The translations under genes and the position numbers were made by a program. Source: CAVROP01 sp050008495 (GTDB lineage: Bacteria > Acidobacteriota > Terriglobia > UBA7540). From it: 64,000 bases of DNA. The notes beneath the pieces are model-generated. The model worked only from the letters and a program-made list of their open reading frames with translations, was not told where the DNA came from and ran no database searches. Positions 56,601-63,891 of this stretch are shown one piece after another (the stretch's first letter is position 1; every line of letters starts with the position of its first letter). The stretch is taken from NCBI GenBank assembly GCA_050008495.1, contig JBEKMN010000008.1, forward strand, positions 13,909-77,908, in the 5' to 3' direction.

Positions 56601-57167
56601 GCTCTTTCGCGCCTGGGTCGCCAGGAGCTGAAGAGGAGGCCTGTGGAGGTTGCGGAGATCGTGAGGCAGTCCATGGACGACCTTCAGGCGGACGTGGGAG
56701 GGAGCGCCGCCGAGTTCGTTGTGGGAAGTTTGCCTTCCTGCGATGCTGATCCGCTGCTGCTCAGGCAGGTGTTCGTAAACTTGCTGTCCAACGCGCTTAA
56801 GTTTTCGCGGAAACAGGAGAAAGTTCGAATTCAAATCGGGGCGCTGAGGGCCCATGAGGCGGCCCAGGCGCCAGTACAGGTGCTGCGGTTGCTGGACCGA
56901 CATTCCTGGGTCTACTATGTGCGCGACAACGGAGTGGGCTTCGATATGCGCTACGCCGATAAGCTCTTCGGAGTGTTTCAGCGGCTCCACCGGCAGGAGG
57001 AATTCAAAGGCACAGGCATCGGCCTGGCAACCGTCCAGCAGATCATTCACAAACATGGCGGCCAGGTATGGGCCGAAGCCGAGGTCGGGAAGGGCGCAAC
57101 CTTCTACTTCACCCTCGGCCAAGCAATCGGTGAGAGCCACAACTCCATCTTCGGCACGCCGGAATAG
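53697..57167 (+). CDS. Soluble histidine kinase with about seven PAS domains
   Basis: 1156 residues from ATG 53697 (MLNRIKSSAEQRYRSL); the 34 extra upstream codons of the longest ORF have no support. PAS-like blocks begin at RYRSLFEGMTEGF, FPEENPNPVMRLGEG, FEALMEAAPVGIFVA, RFRALVTASSDVVYR, RFRVLAEAMPQIVWS, LLETVTSNAPVVLFA and SLLEASLDPLVTISP. A HisKA domain follows (SYSVSHDLRAPLRAVDGFSR; His is the phosphosite), then HATPase_c (NLLSNALKFSR, DNGVGFDM, KGTGIGLATVQQIIHKHGG). No transmembrane segment is seen. No response regulator is adjacent, so its partner is elsewhere. Several PAS blocks are near duplicates, suggesting expansion by duplication. Confidence 0.93.
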   Translation: MLNRIKSSAEQRYRSLFEGMTEGFALHEIVCDNKGVPCDYRFLEVNPAFERLTGLKQEKVVGRLMSEVLPDDDPTWVRRYGEVALTGRSASFQNYSTQLKRHYEVFAYCPAPQQFAVLFLDVTERKHLETALELAARFPEENPNPVMRLGEGHVVDFANPSAKELLKTQGCIGGGEAPPEIAEPAVAALKDGVPRQIEKTYSERTYLFSFSPIPQWSYVNLYAIDITDRKRAEEALRESESRERARAAEFEALMEAAPVGIFVAKDTECRWMSGNQAAYDLLRRPRGSNLSKSGREGEKPVNFRSMKDGKEIPLPELPMQKSAASGKAVRDHEMDFVFEDGVTVNILGNVVPLLDESGRPRGAVGTFLDITELKRTEEALRASEERFRALVTASSDVVYRMSPHWSEMRQLRGQNFIADTEAPNRNWLQKYIHPDDQSRVVTAINEAIRSKSVFELEHRVLRVDGSLGWTLSRAIPLQDANGEIVEWFGTATDVTERKRAEEALQASEQRFRVLAEAMPQIVWSAGATGAVEYVNPQTLRYGGVRLEDIGGWKWESFVHPDDLAPTAAGWRHALTAGESDQIEHRLRRADGEFRWHLTRAVPLRNEKGEVIHWIGTATDIHDQKMAEQELERRVAERTAELARSTALLETVTSNAPVVLFATDAKGTFTVHTGQAVTASGREPGELVGKNCRELLPGQVQTVEQIHRALAGETFTGILEGPHDRTFETRYNPLRDAHGNVTGMIAVALDITEAKRAKEGLEKANAYNRSLLEASLDPLVTISPDGKITDANSAAEKVTGCLRGELIGADFSDYFTDPEKARLGYQHVFKEGLVQDYELEIRHRDGTTTPVLYNASVYRDQGGEVVGVFAAARDITTRKRAEEEVRRLNEELEQRVRLRTAQLEASNKELESFSYSVSHDLRAPLRAVDGFSRILLEEYRSQLPSKAQRYLDFVRDGASHMGNLIDGLLALSRLGRQELKRRPVEVAEIVRQSMDDLQADVGGSAAEFVVGSLPSCDADPLLLRQVFVNLLSNALKFSRKQEKVRIQIGALRAHEAAQAPVQVLRLLDRHSWVYYVRDNGVGFDMRYADKLFGVFQRLHRQEEFKGTGIGLATVQQIIHKHGGQVWAEAEVGKGATFYFTLGQAIGESHNSIFGTPE

Positions 57168-57288
57168 GGTGGCGCATCGGTGGCCAACTCCAACCAGTCG
57201 CCCAGGTGGAGCAGGATGAGCACCGGTCCTACGGCGAAGAAGAACGCTATGCTTCCCCAGAGCCAACGTCCGCGGCGCGCGAAGAAAA

Positions 57289-57346
57289 GCAGATCCTTCG
57301 CTTCGCTCAGGATGACATGTCATTCTGAGCGAAGCGAAGAATCTGC
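57289..57346. repeat. 58-bp near-perfect palindrome (TTCGCTTCGCTCAGGATGAC type)
   Basis: Two 29-nt arms (57289-57317 and 57318-57346) are complementary with two mismatches and no loop; the core is GATGACATGTCATT. A half-related copy (TTCGCTTCGCTCAGGATGAC) ends at about 57989. It sits between the convergent PAS kinase and moaB genes. In 57180-57290, minus strand, a hydrophobic 40-codon stretch (WLWGSIAFFFAVGPVLILL) lacks a start and may be a gene remnant. Confidence 0.8.
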
Positions 57347-57359
57347 ATTTGGTTGGGGC

Positions 57360-57848
57360 CTACTGCGGGTGCTCGGTGTGGCCGCGCAGCAGGTCGATGG
57401 CGTGAGGCAAAAGCTCGATGATGCTTTCGAGCGATTCGCAGGCGCCGCGTGGGCTGCCTGGCAGATTGACGATCAGCTTGCCCTTGCGTACTCCCACAAT
57501 CCCGCGCGCCAGAGCCGCCATGCGGGTTTTCTTGACCCCCTCGGCGCGCATCAGCTCGGCGAGGCCAGGAACCTGCTTCTCAACCACCGCTTGCGTGGCC
57601 TCCGGAGTGACGTCGCGCGGTCCAAGCCCGGTGCCGCCGGACGTGAAGACGGCATCACAGTCGTCTCCATCCGTCCAGGCCACGAGCGCGGCTTGAATGC
57701 GACCCTCATCATCCGGCAGCACATCGAGCGCCTCGACCCGCCAGCCTCGCTTCTCCAGCAGTTCGCGCACCACCGGACCGGAGCGGTCCTCACGCCTGCC
57801 GCCCGCCGCGGCATCGCTGAGAACAAGGATTTTGGCGCGAAGTGACAT
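57360..57848 (-). CDS. mogA: Molybdopterin adenylyltransferase-type protein MoaB/MogA
   Basis: 162 residues. It has the molybdopterin-binding signature VFTSGGTGLGPRDVTPEAT and a C-terminal VNLPGSPRGACES. MogA/MoaB adenylates molybdopterin before metal insertion by MoeA. The nearby moaC and moeA on the same strand support a molybdenum cofactor role. MoaB and MogA cannot be told apart with confidence here. No clear ribosome site precedes the ATG. Confidence 0.9.
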   Translation of the reverse strand: MSLRAKILVLSDAAAGGRREDRSGPVVRELLEKRGWRVEALDVLPDDEGRIQAALVAWTDGDDCDAVFTSGGTGLGPRDVTPEATQAVVEKQVPGLAELMRAEGVKKTRMAALARGIVGVRKGKLIVNLPGSPRGACESLESIIELLPHAIDLLRGHTEHPQ

Positions 57849-58071
57849 GAAAGCTCTCAGCCGTCAGCTCTCAGCTATCAGCTTTCAGCGACCAGAATCG
57901 TCCCACCTCTGTCATGCTGAGCGCAGTGAAGCATCCCCGCAGTTGTCCGAGAGCAACTGCCGGGATCCTTCGCTTCGCTCAGGATGACACACCGTTATTG
58001 GCCTTCCGTCTTGAACAGTGCGCTTGCCCTTCAGAATTGCCTGCTGAGAGCTGATAGCTGACGGCTGCCAG
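57849..58071. repeat. Spacer with AGCTGACGGCTGACAGC-type and TTCGCTTCGCTCAGGATGAC repeats
   Basis: CAGCCGTCAGCTCTCAGCTA (57856 onward) faces near-complementary GAGAGCTGATAGCTGACGGC (58047 onward) at the other end of the spacer. Between them lies an imperfect palindrome (57913-57989) with arms GTCATGCTGAGCG and CGCTCAGGATGAC. The spacer could fold into one long nested hairpin. Confidence 0.65.
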
Positions 58072-58539
58072 CTACTTGGCCCGGTACGTGCCGCTCTTTC
58101 CTCCGCTCTTTTCCAGGAGCCTGATATCAGTGATCTCGATTCCCTTGTCGATGGCCTTGCACATGTCATAGACCGTGAGAGCCGCGACAGCCACCGCCGT
58201 GAGCGCTTCCATCTCAACCCCGGTCGGGCCGGTTGAGCTCACCCAAGAGGAGACGACCACGCCATTCTTGGTGAAACCTGCCTGCACATCAATATGACTC
58301 AAGCAGAGCGGATGACAAAGGGGAATCAGTTCCGCAGTCCGTTTGGCGGCGCTGATGCCCGCGATCCGCGCGATTTCAAGCGGATTTCCTTTGGGATTTC
58401 GTTTTACAGCTCGCAGCGTGCGGGGATTCATTTTCACCCGCGCACTCGCGGAAGCCTGACGCAGCGTGGGAGGCTTGCCGGAAACATCCACCATGCGGAT
58501 GCGGCCGGAGGAATCGTAGTGTGTGAGCGTCTTCTGCAT
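58072..58539 (-). CDS. moaC: Cyclic pyranopterin monophosphate synthase MoaC
   Basis: 155 residues, the family length. Motifs: MVDVSGKPPTLRQASA at the start, KRTAELIPLCHPL, TGVEMEALTAVAVAALTVYD and the DIRLLEKSGGKSGTY terminus. With MoaA, which is not in the window, it makes cyclic pyranopterin monophosphate, the first molybdopterin precursor. GAGGAG precedes the ATG. Same strand as mogA and moeA but with repeat-filled spacers of more than 120 nt on each side. Confidence 0.95.
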   Translation of the reverse strand: MQKTLTHYDSSGRIRMVDVSGKPPTLRQASASARVKMNPRTLRAVKRNPKGNPLEIARIAGISAAKRTAELIPLCHPLCLSHIDVQAGFTKNGVVVSSWVSSTGPTGVEMEALTAVAVAALTVYDMCKAIDKGIEITDIRLLEKSGGKSGTYRAK

Positions 58540-58559
58540 ACCGTGCTCCTCAATGAGAG

Positions 58560-58668
58560 AAGCTGTCCGTTGTCCGTTGTCAGTTGTCAGTTAGCTGTGG
58601 CGACTTCATCATTCCCGTTCTGACTCCTGAATTCTGACTCCTGCTCGTCACTTGTCGCTCCTCACTCG
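58560..58668. repeat. GTCCGTTGTCAGTTG and CTCGTCACTTGTC repeats
   Basis: Spacer between moeA and moaC made almost entirely of three simple-repeat types: TGTCCGTTGTCCGTTGTCAG (from 58565), TTCTGACTCCTGAATTCTGA (from 58617) and CGTCACTTGTCGCTCCTCAC (from 58645). No gene. Confidence 0.6.
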
Positions 58669-59880
58669 TCACTGTGTTTTCGGCATGATGTCAACCCAAT
58701 CCCCAGCCGCCAAATCCGTCTGGTCGGGGTGAATCACCAAAAAACAATTGGCCGCGGCAACGCCCACCAGATCCCCGGAACCCTGCCAGCCGACGGGCTC
58801 GACAACCGGTTCGCGGTCCCGCATCTGGACGCACGCCGGTATGAACATAGTCAGGCCCAGTTTCTGGCGGCGGGGCTTTGCCAGGCGAGCGCGGAGAAAA
58901 ACCGGAGGCTCGAAAGCCGCCCCACTTAACAGCGCGAGCGCGGGGCGGACAAACAACTCGAAGGTGACGAAAGTGGAAACCGGATTACCGGGAAGGCCAA
59001 AGAAGAAAAGGCCGCGAACCCGGCCAAAAACCAAAGGCTTGCCGGGACGGATCGCCGTTCCCTGGAAATAGAATTCCGCTCCCAGTTCGGCCAGGACCTC
59101 TTCCACCAGATCAAACTTACCCATCGACACGCCCCCACTCAACACCAGCAAGTCAGAGTTGAGCCCTCGCTCGATCATCTCTTTGAGGAGGTCGTTGCGA
59201 TCAGGAGCTATACCCAGTTGCAGCGGCACGCCGGCTGCGGATTCAACCTGGGCGGCCAGTGCCGCGGCGTTGCTATTTCGAACTTGAAACCATTGCGGCG
59301 GCTGCTCGATGGGCACCACTTCATCGCCCGTAGGTAGAATCGCCACGCAGGGCTTTCGGTAAACGGCGACTGTTGCCTTGCCCACCGAGGCCAGCAGACC
59401 GATCTCCGCAGCTTGAAGGCGCCTGCCGCACCCCAAGATTCGCGCACCCTGCGCCGCTTCACTCCCGCGAAGCACGATGTTTTCCCGCGGCTGAACGCTG
59501 CGCTGGATTTCGATATCGCCGGCGCGCGAGACGGTGTGTTCGACCATCACCACGGCGTCCGCACCCTCAGGCAAGGGAGCCCCAGTCATGATCGAGACGC
59601 ATTGGCCGGGGCACACCTCACCCTCAAACGATCGGCCCGCAGGCACTTCGCCCACGCACCGAAGCACGGCAGGCAGGGCGGTCAGATCAGCAGCACGCAC
59701 GGCATAGCCATCGCGAATGGCGCGATGAAAAGGGGGAAGGTCGCGGTCCGCGGCGACGTCCTCTGCCAAAACCCGGTAGAGCGCCCGGTCTAAGGGAACG
59801 GTCTCCGCTCCAGGCACGCGATTCGCGGCGCGGATTCTGTCGTGGACAAGAGATAGGGCCTGCTCGTAGGTGACTACCAT
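58669..59880 (-). CDS. moeA: Molybdopterin molybdenumtransferase MoeA
   Basis: Start at ATG 59880 (MVVTYEQALSLVHDRIR), giving 403 residues, the family length; the open frame continues another 149 codons, but only through repeat and purA antisense DNA. Motifs: FHRAIRDGYAVRAAD, VSIMTGAPLPEGADAVVMVE, SNAAALAAQVESAAG, LLVLSGGVSMGKFDLV and FGLPGNPVSTFVTFELF. MoeA inserts molybdate into adenylated molybdopterin. Its presence with mogA and moaC implies molybdoenzymes elsewhere in the genome. Confidence 0.94.
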   Translation of the reverse strand: MVVTYEQALSLVHDRIRAANRVPGAETVPLDRALYRVLAEDVAADRDLPPFHRAIRDGYAVRAADLTALPAVLRCVGEVPAGRSFEGEVCPGQCVSIMTGAPLPEGADAVVMVEHTVSRAGDIEIQRSVQPRENIVLRGSEAAQGARILGCGRRLQAAEIGLLASVGKATVAVYRKPCVAILPTGDEVVPIEQPPQWFQVRNSNAAALAAQVESAAGVPLQLGIAPDRNDLLKEMIERGLNSDLLVLSGGVSMGKFDLVEEVLAELGAEFYFQGTAIRPGKPLVFGRVRGLFFFGLPGNPVSTFVTFELFVRPALALLSGAAFEPPVFLRARLAKPRRQKLGLTMFIPACVQMRDREPVVEPVGWQGSGDLVGVAAANCFLVIHPDQTDLAAGDWVDIMPKTQ

Positions 59881-59939
59881 GCGATGTGTCTGCAAGTGGA
59901 GGATAGGATCAGTCGAGAGGATAGGCGGTCCTCTCTTCC

Positions 59940-60018
59940 CGCGCAATTGACCCCTCACCCGACCCCCGCGCCTCGCGAAAGCGCCGTCGTGGGCCACCCT
60001 CTCCCCTCGGGAGAGGGG
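59940..60018. repeat. REP-like CACCC...CCCTCTCCCC element, reverse copy
   Basis: It contains CCCCTCACCCGACCC, the conserved GCGCCGTCG block and CCCTCTCCCCTCGGGAGAGG. This is the reverse complement of the elements at 22.8 and 33.8 kb. It lies between purA and moeA. Confidence 0.7.
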
Positions 60019-60025
60019 TACGCGG

Positions 60026-61342
60026 CTACGAAGGACGCGCGATGAGGGCCGCAAATCGGCTGCCTTCGAGCCAGAGAGCCTGGTCACGTTCCGGGCCGGT
60101 CGAGACCATGGCGATTTCCACGCCTGCCTGAGCGGAAAGGAATTGCAAATACTCCTTGGCTTTCTGCGGCAGCTTGGAAAAGTCCTTGATGCCGAAGGTT
60201 GATTCGAGCCAGCCCGGCAAGACGCAGTACTGGACTTGTACCTTCTCCAGGATGTCGACGTCTTGGGGGAATTCCGTAAACCGCTTGCCCTCATACTCGT
60301 ACGCCACGCCCACGGGAATCTCCGCAAGGTTATCCAGAATGTCGAGTTTGGTGATGATGAGCGCCTGAAGGTGATTCAAACGGGCGGTATAGCGGGCCGC
60401 CGGCACGTCAAACCAACCGCAGCGCCGCGGCCGCCCGGTGACGGCGCCGTACTCGCCTCCGCGTTCGCGAATCTTCTCACCTTCAGGGCCTTTGGCCTCG
60501 GTGGGAAAGGGGCCGCTCCCCACCCGCGTTGCATAAGCCTTCGACACGCCCACCACGGACTGGATGCGCGTCGGTCCTACGCCCGTGCCCGTGCAGGCGC
60601 CGCCCGCCGAAGCGCTCGAGGAAGTCACGAAAGGATAGGTACCGTGATCCAGATCCAGGAGCGTTCCCTGCGCGCCCTCGAAGAGCACCCGCTTACCGCG
60701 ATCCATCTCAGCATTCAAATACGCAGAAACATCGGCAAGAAAGGGGACGATGTGCGGCGCGGCTTGCAGGCACTGGTCAGCTACCGCGACCGGATCAAGC
60801 GCCGTGCCTCCGAACAACGCAGAGGCAATGCGGTTCTTCTCTGCGACGACCTCGCTGCACCGGCGGCGAAACAACTCCGGATGGCGAAGGTCGCCGGCCC
60901 GCAGCCCGCGGCGGCCAGCCTTGTCCTCGTAAGTGGGGCCGATCCCTTTGGCGGTCGTGCCGATCTTCCCCACGCCCCGCGCCTCTTCCGCGGCGACTTC
61001 GTGAGCCCGATGGTACGGCAGAATCAGGTGCGCCCGATCGCTGATGACCAAGCGCCCATCCACTCGCACACCGTTTCCTTCCACGGCCTTGATCTCGCGC
61101 AGCAGGGCCTCGGGATCCACCACAACTCCATTCCCAATAACAGCCGTCTTGTCCGGCCGCACGATGCCGGTGGGGAGGAGCTGGAGAATAAACTTCTTGC
61201 CGCAAACGTAAACCGTGTGGCCCGCATTCGCGCCTCCCTGATATCGAGCCACGATGTCAAAGTGCTCCGCCAAAGTATCGACAACTTTGCCTTTGCCTTC
61301 GTCGCCCCATTGAGCGCCCACGACAACTACGTTTGCTGGCAT
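60026..61342 (-). CDS. purA: Adenylosuccinate synthetase PurA
   Basis: 438 residues, the family length. It catalyses GTP-dependent joining of IMP and aspartate, the committed step to AMP. Motifs: VVVGAQWGDEGKGKVVD (P-loop), GGANAGHTVY, IGTTAKGIGPTYEDKAGR, FEGAQGTLLDLDHGTYPFVT and TGRPRRCGWFDVPAARY. AAGGGA lies before the ATG. It sits between thioredoxin and moeA on the same strand. A long antisense ORF is a shadow. Confidence 0.97.
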   Translation of the reverse strand: MPANVVVVGAQWGDEGKGKVVDTLAEHFDIVARYQGGANAGHTVYVCGKKFILQLLPTGIVRPDKTAVIGNGVVVDPEALLREIKAVEGNGVRVDGRLVISDRAHLILPYHRAHEVAAEEARGVGKIGTTAKGIGPTYEDKAGRRGLRAGDLRHPELFRRRCSEVVAEKNRIASALFGGTALDPVAVADQCLQAAPHIVPFLADVSAYLNAEMDRGKRVLFEGAQGTLLDLDHGTYPFVTSSSASAGGACTGTGVGPTRIQSVVGVSKAYATRVGSGPFPTEAKGPEGEKIRERGGEYGAVTGRPRRCGWFDVPAARYTARLNHLQALIITKLDILDNLAEIPVGVAYEYEGKRFTEFPQDVDILEKVQVQYCVLPGWLESTFGIKDFSKLPQKAKEYLQFLSAQAGVEIAMVSTGPERDQALWLEGSRFAALIARPS

Positions 61343-61361
61343 ATTGGTCCCTTAGAATAGT

Positions 61362-61437
61362 GACAAGTGAGGAGTGACAAGTGACGAGCAAAAGAGCACG
61401 TGCAAGCTCGTCACTCGTCACTTGTCACTCGTCACTG
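61362..61437. repeat. Long imperfect hairpin of GTGACAA/TTGTCAC units
   Basis: AGTGACAAGTGAGGAGTGAC (from 61364) and its complement-like TCACTCGTCACTTGTCACTC (to about 61432) form two arms of about 30 nt around a short AAAAGAGCACGTGC centre. It lies in the 99-nt gap between thioredoxin and purA. Confidence 0.7.
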
Positions 61438-61441
61438 CATT

Positions 61442-61771
61442 TCACAGGTGCTTGTCGAGCATTTTGCTGATGGCCTCTTTCGATGCGGTGCCGGCGATTT
61501 GCTCCCGGATTTGACCACTCTTGAAAAGCAGCAGAGTGGGAACTCCTCGGATCCTGTACTGGCTGGTCAACGAGAGGTTTTCGTCCACATTGAGTTTGCC
61601 AACCTTGGCGCGGCCGGCATACGCCTCGGCAACCGCGTTGACGGCCGGCTCCATCATGCGGCAGGGCGCACACCACGTGGCCCAGAAATCCACCAGAACC
61701 GGCTGATCGGATTTCAAAACTTCCTGTTCAAAGTTCTTCTCGGAGAACTCCAAGATATTACCACCTGCCAT
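61442..61771 (-). CDS. trxA: Thioredoxin
   Basis: 109 residues with the whole thioredoxin fold: VLVDFWATWCAPCRMMEP, then the VDENLSLTSQYRIRGVPT stretch with its cis-Pro and LLLFKSGQIREQIAG. The active site is WCAPC in place of the usual WCGPC, a variant seen in many bacteria. It reduces protein disulphides in the cytoplasm. GGGGGAGGA precedes the ATG. Probably transcribed separately from or after glgA, 79 nt upstream. Confidence 0.95.
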   Translation of the reverse strand: MAGGNILEFSEKNFEQEVLKSDQPVLVDFWATWCAPCRMMEPAVNAVAEAYAGRAKVGKLNVDENLSLTSQYRIRGVPTLLLFKSGQIREQIAGTASKEAISKMLDKHL

Positions 61772-61850
61772 CGTCTCAATCCTCCCCCAATAAGTGCTGC
61801 CTGGCCCACGAGGCGTTCAGAGTCTCAGCCACCGGTTCAAGGGCGGCCGT

Positions 61851-63287
61851 TCACGCCTGCAGGGTTTGATAGATCTCCAAATACTGCTCGGCCGACCTTC
61901 CCCACGAGAAGTCCTTACGCATCCCGTTATTCACCAGTTGGCGCCAGACCTCGGGCTGGTGATAGGCGGCGATGGCCTGCTCGATGGCGCGGAGCAGCGC
62001 CGCGCTTGTGTACTCGCTAAACTTAAAGCCTGTGCCTGACTTGCCGTCAAAGGCCTCGATCGTATCGTCCAGTCCGCCGGTGGCGCGCACGATGGGCACC
62101 GTCCCATATTTCAAGCTGTAAATCTGGTTCAATCCGCAGGGTTCGTATCGCGAGGGCATCAGGAACATGTCGGAGCCTGCTTCAATCTGGTGAGCTAGCG
62201 TATTGTCGTAAGCTACTGACACCCGAAATCTGTCGGGATACCGGGAGGCCATGACCCGGAAAAGCTCCTCGTAGACAGGGTCGCCGGTGCCCAGCGCGAC
62301 GATGTAGATATCCAACGCCGCAAGCCGCTCCGCGACCTCCGCAATGAGGTCGAAGCCCTTCTGGGGCGCAAAACGGGAGACGATGCCCAAGACCGGCCGT
62401 TCGAGCCGGGGCGTTTTCACTCCCATCCTTTCGAGCAGCGCTTTCTTGCAAACCGTCTTGCCGCTCAGGCTCTCCGGGGTGAAGTGCGCCGCAATCAGCT
62501 TATCGGTGGCAGGATCCCAGAGGTCGTAATCCACGCCGTTCAAGATACCTTGCAGGCGATCTCTTCGCGAACGAAAGACACCTTCCAGACCGCTGCCGAA
62601 CTCCTTGGTCTGGATCTCCTGGGCGTACTTCCGGCTCACCGTGGTAATGAAATCCGAAAAGACGATTCCACCTTTCAGGAGGTTGACCTTCCCGTAATAT
62701 TCGAGGAAATCCATCGTGAACAGATCTTTGCCCAACGAAATCTGCGGCAGGATTGTGGCCGGGAAAAGCCCCGGGTACCCCACGTTATGGATGGTGAAAA
62801 CCACGGAGGTGTTGCGGAAGAATTCGTCCTCGTGGTAGAGGTTGCGCAAATAGATGGGGACTAGGGCCGTTTGCCAGTCGTGACAGTGTAGGATATCCGG
62901 CGGCGTAGCCGAGCGCTTCGCGAGCTCCAGCGCCGCAAGGCTAAAAGCCGCAAAACGCTCGGCGTTGTCGGGATAATCCTCTCCATCCTCCTGGTATAAG
63001 CCCGGGCGGTCGAATAAGGATCGGCATTCGACCAGATACGTTTGAACGTTGTCTGCCGCACCGGCGTCCTGAATCGAAGCAAACTTGAACCCGTCACCCA
63101 GAGGGAGAGTCAGACTCTGCATGGTGGGTTCGGGCTTGCCCGGCTTGGTCATCCGGTAGCGAGGCAGCACGACCTCGAGTTGATGCCCCAGTTTAGCCAG
63201 CGCTTTTGGCAGTGCCCCCACGACGTCGGCCAACCCGCCGGTCTTCGAAAAAGGCACACCTTCAGAAGCTACAAAAACGATACGCAA
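61851..63287 (-). CDS. glgA: Glycogen synthase (ADP-glucose type, GT5)
   Basis: 478 residues from a TTG start at 63287 with AGAGGG upstream. It transfers glucose from ADP-glucose to alpha-1,4-glucan. Motifs: the N-terminal FVASEGVPFSKTGGLADVVG with the KTGGL substrate loop, LHCHDWQTALVPIYL, the VFTIHNVGYPGLFP region, and the C-terminal SDMFLMPSRYEPCGLNQIYS and RATGGLDDTIEAF. No other glycogen genes are adjacent. An upstream TTGACA-like promoter is likely. Confidence 0.96.
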   Translation of the reverse strand: MRIVFVASEGVPFSKTGGLADVVGALPKALAKLGHQLEVVLPRYRMTKPGKPEPTMQSLTLPLGDGFKFASIQDAGAADNVQTYLVECRSLFDRPGLYQEDGEDYPDNAERFAAFSLAALELAKRSATPPDILHCHDWQTALVPIYLRNLYHEDEFFRNTSVVFTIHNVGYPGLFPATILPQISLGKDLFTMDFLEYYGKVNLLKGGIVFSDFITTVSRKYAQEIQTKEFGSGLEGVFRSRRDRLQGILNGVDYDLWDPATDKLIAAHFTPESLSGKTVCKKALLERMGVKTPRLERPVLGIVSRFAPQKGFDLIAEVAERLAALDIYIVALGTGDPVYEELFRVMASRYPDRFRVSVAYDNTLAHQIEAGSDMFLMPSRYEPCGLNQIYSLKYGTVPIVRATGGLDDTIEAFDGKSGTGFKFSEYTSAALLRAIEQAIAAYHQPEVWRQLVNNGMRKDFSWGRSAEQYLEIYQTLQA

Positions 63288-63347
63288 TCGCTTACCCTCT
63301 CTGCTAATGGTTTGGAGATTTCAGATCCTGCCGCGCCTCCCTCAGCT

Positions 63348-63377
63348 AAGTTAGAGGATGCTCCGTTAGGTTGTCAA
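63348..63377 (-). promoter_or_regulatory. Possible glgA promoter
   Basis: On the minus strand TTGACA (63372-63377) and TAACTT (63348-63353) are separated by 18 nt, about 60 nt upstream of the TTG start of glgA. Strong -35 box, weak -10 box. Confidence 0.4.
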
Positions 63378-63395
63378 GCGCCGCCGGCCCGGTTG

Positions 63396-63602
63396 CTAGA
63401 ACCACTGAGGCACAAAGAACGACCCGTTCTGCTCAGATCTCTGTGCCTCCGTGTCTCTGTGGTGAAGGATGCGTTTGGCACCCAACAGCAGCTCCATCTT
63501 CGGTTCGTTTTCGGTTCGTTTTCGCACTTCATCAAACCTGACTTCCTTTGTTTTCAACAACTTCTTGGCTTCGTTTCCACTATTTTGCATTTTTCCGCGC
63601 AT
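63396..63602 (-). CDS. Uncertain small ORF with an NEAKKLLKTKE unit
   Basis: A 68-codon ORF from ATG 63602 (MRGKMQNSGNEAKKLL). The unit NEAKKLLKTKEV matches the repeats at 25.9 and 47.2 kb in the same frame. The middle (VRKRTENEPKMELLLG) is charged; the end is encoded by the CCACAGAGACACGG-type repeat (63405-63475). A strong promoter lies about 240 nt upstream on this strand. Coding status is uncertain. Confidence 0.3.
   Translation of the reverse strand: MRGKMQNSGNEAKKLLKTKEVRFDEVRKRTENEPKMELLLGAKRILHHRDTEAQRSEQNGSFFVPQWF
63405..63475. repeat. CTCTGTGCCTCCGTGTCTC repeat
   Basis: CACTGAGGCACAAAG at the left and CTCTGTGCCTCCGTGTCTCTG at the right are imperfect complements. It belongs to the CCACAGAGGCACAGAG family seen at 2.3 and 19.2 kb. 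It lies upstream of glgA. Confidence 0.55.
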
Positions 63603-63839
63603 GCGGGAGAAAGAGACCGTTTCACGCCAAGTCGCAAAGTGCGCCAAGGGCGCAAAGGAAACCGGTCAGTTTGTCTCTGCGACTCTTTGCTGCCTCGCGG
63701 CTTCGGCTCTGACTTTCTGACTCCCATCGACATTCTCGTGCGACCGGCAGGGGGGCGAATGTGAACCTCTCGCGCCCCATGCGGCGCCGCCCGGGTGCGA
63801 CTGTGCTTGCGGACATTTCGTCTCCAAGCGTAAGCTACA

Positions 63840-63868
63840 ATTGTAGCATAGAGGCGGAGCTTTGTCAA
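63840..63868 (-). promoter_or_regulatory. Strong sigma70-like promoter of the 63.5-kb LKT locus
   Basis: On the minus strand TTGACA (63863-63868), a 17-nt spacer and TACAAT (63840-63845): six of six and five of six matches. Context CTATGCTACAAT resembles the -10 contexts at 25.7 and 47.4 kb. The transcript would run into the NEAKKLLKTKE ORF. No standard gene is nearby. Confidence 0.65.
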
Positions 63869-63891
63869 GCAAAAAATTGCAGAGTGTCAAG

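Noticed and set aside
57180..57290. Small membrane protein gene on the minus strand
   Set aside because: A hydrophobic 40-codon stretch exists but has no start or ribosome site and abuts a palindrome; it is mentioned only as a possible remnant.
59881..60327. 149-codon N-terminal extension of MoeA
   Set aside because: It reads through a repeat element and antisense purA sequence; MoeA homology starts at ATG 59880.
60236..61360. 374-codon plus-strand ORF opposite purA
   Set aside because: purA is unambiguous and full length on the other strand.
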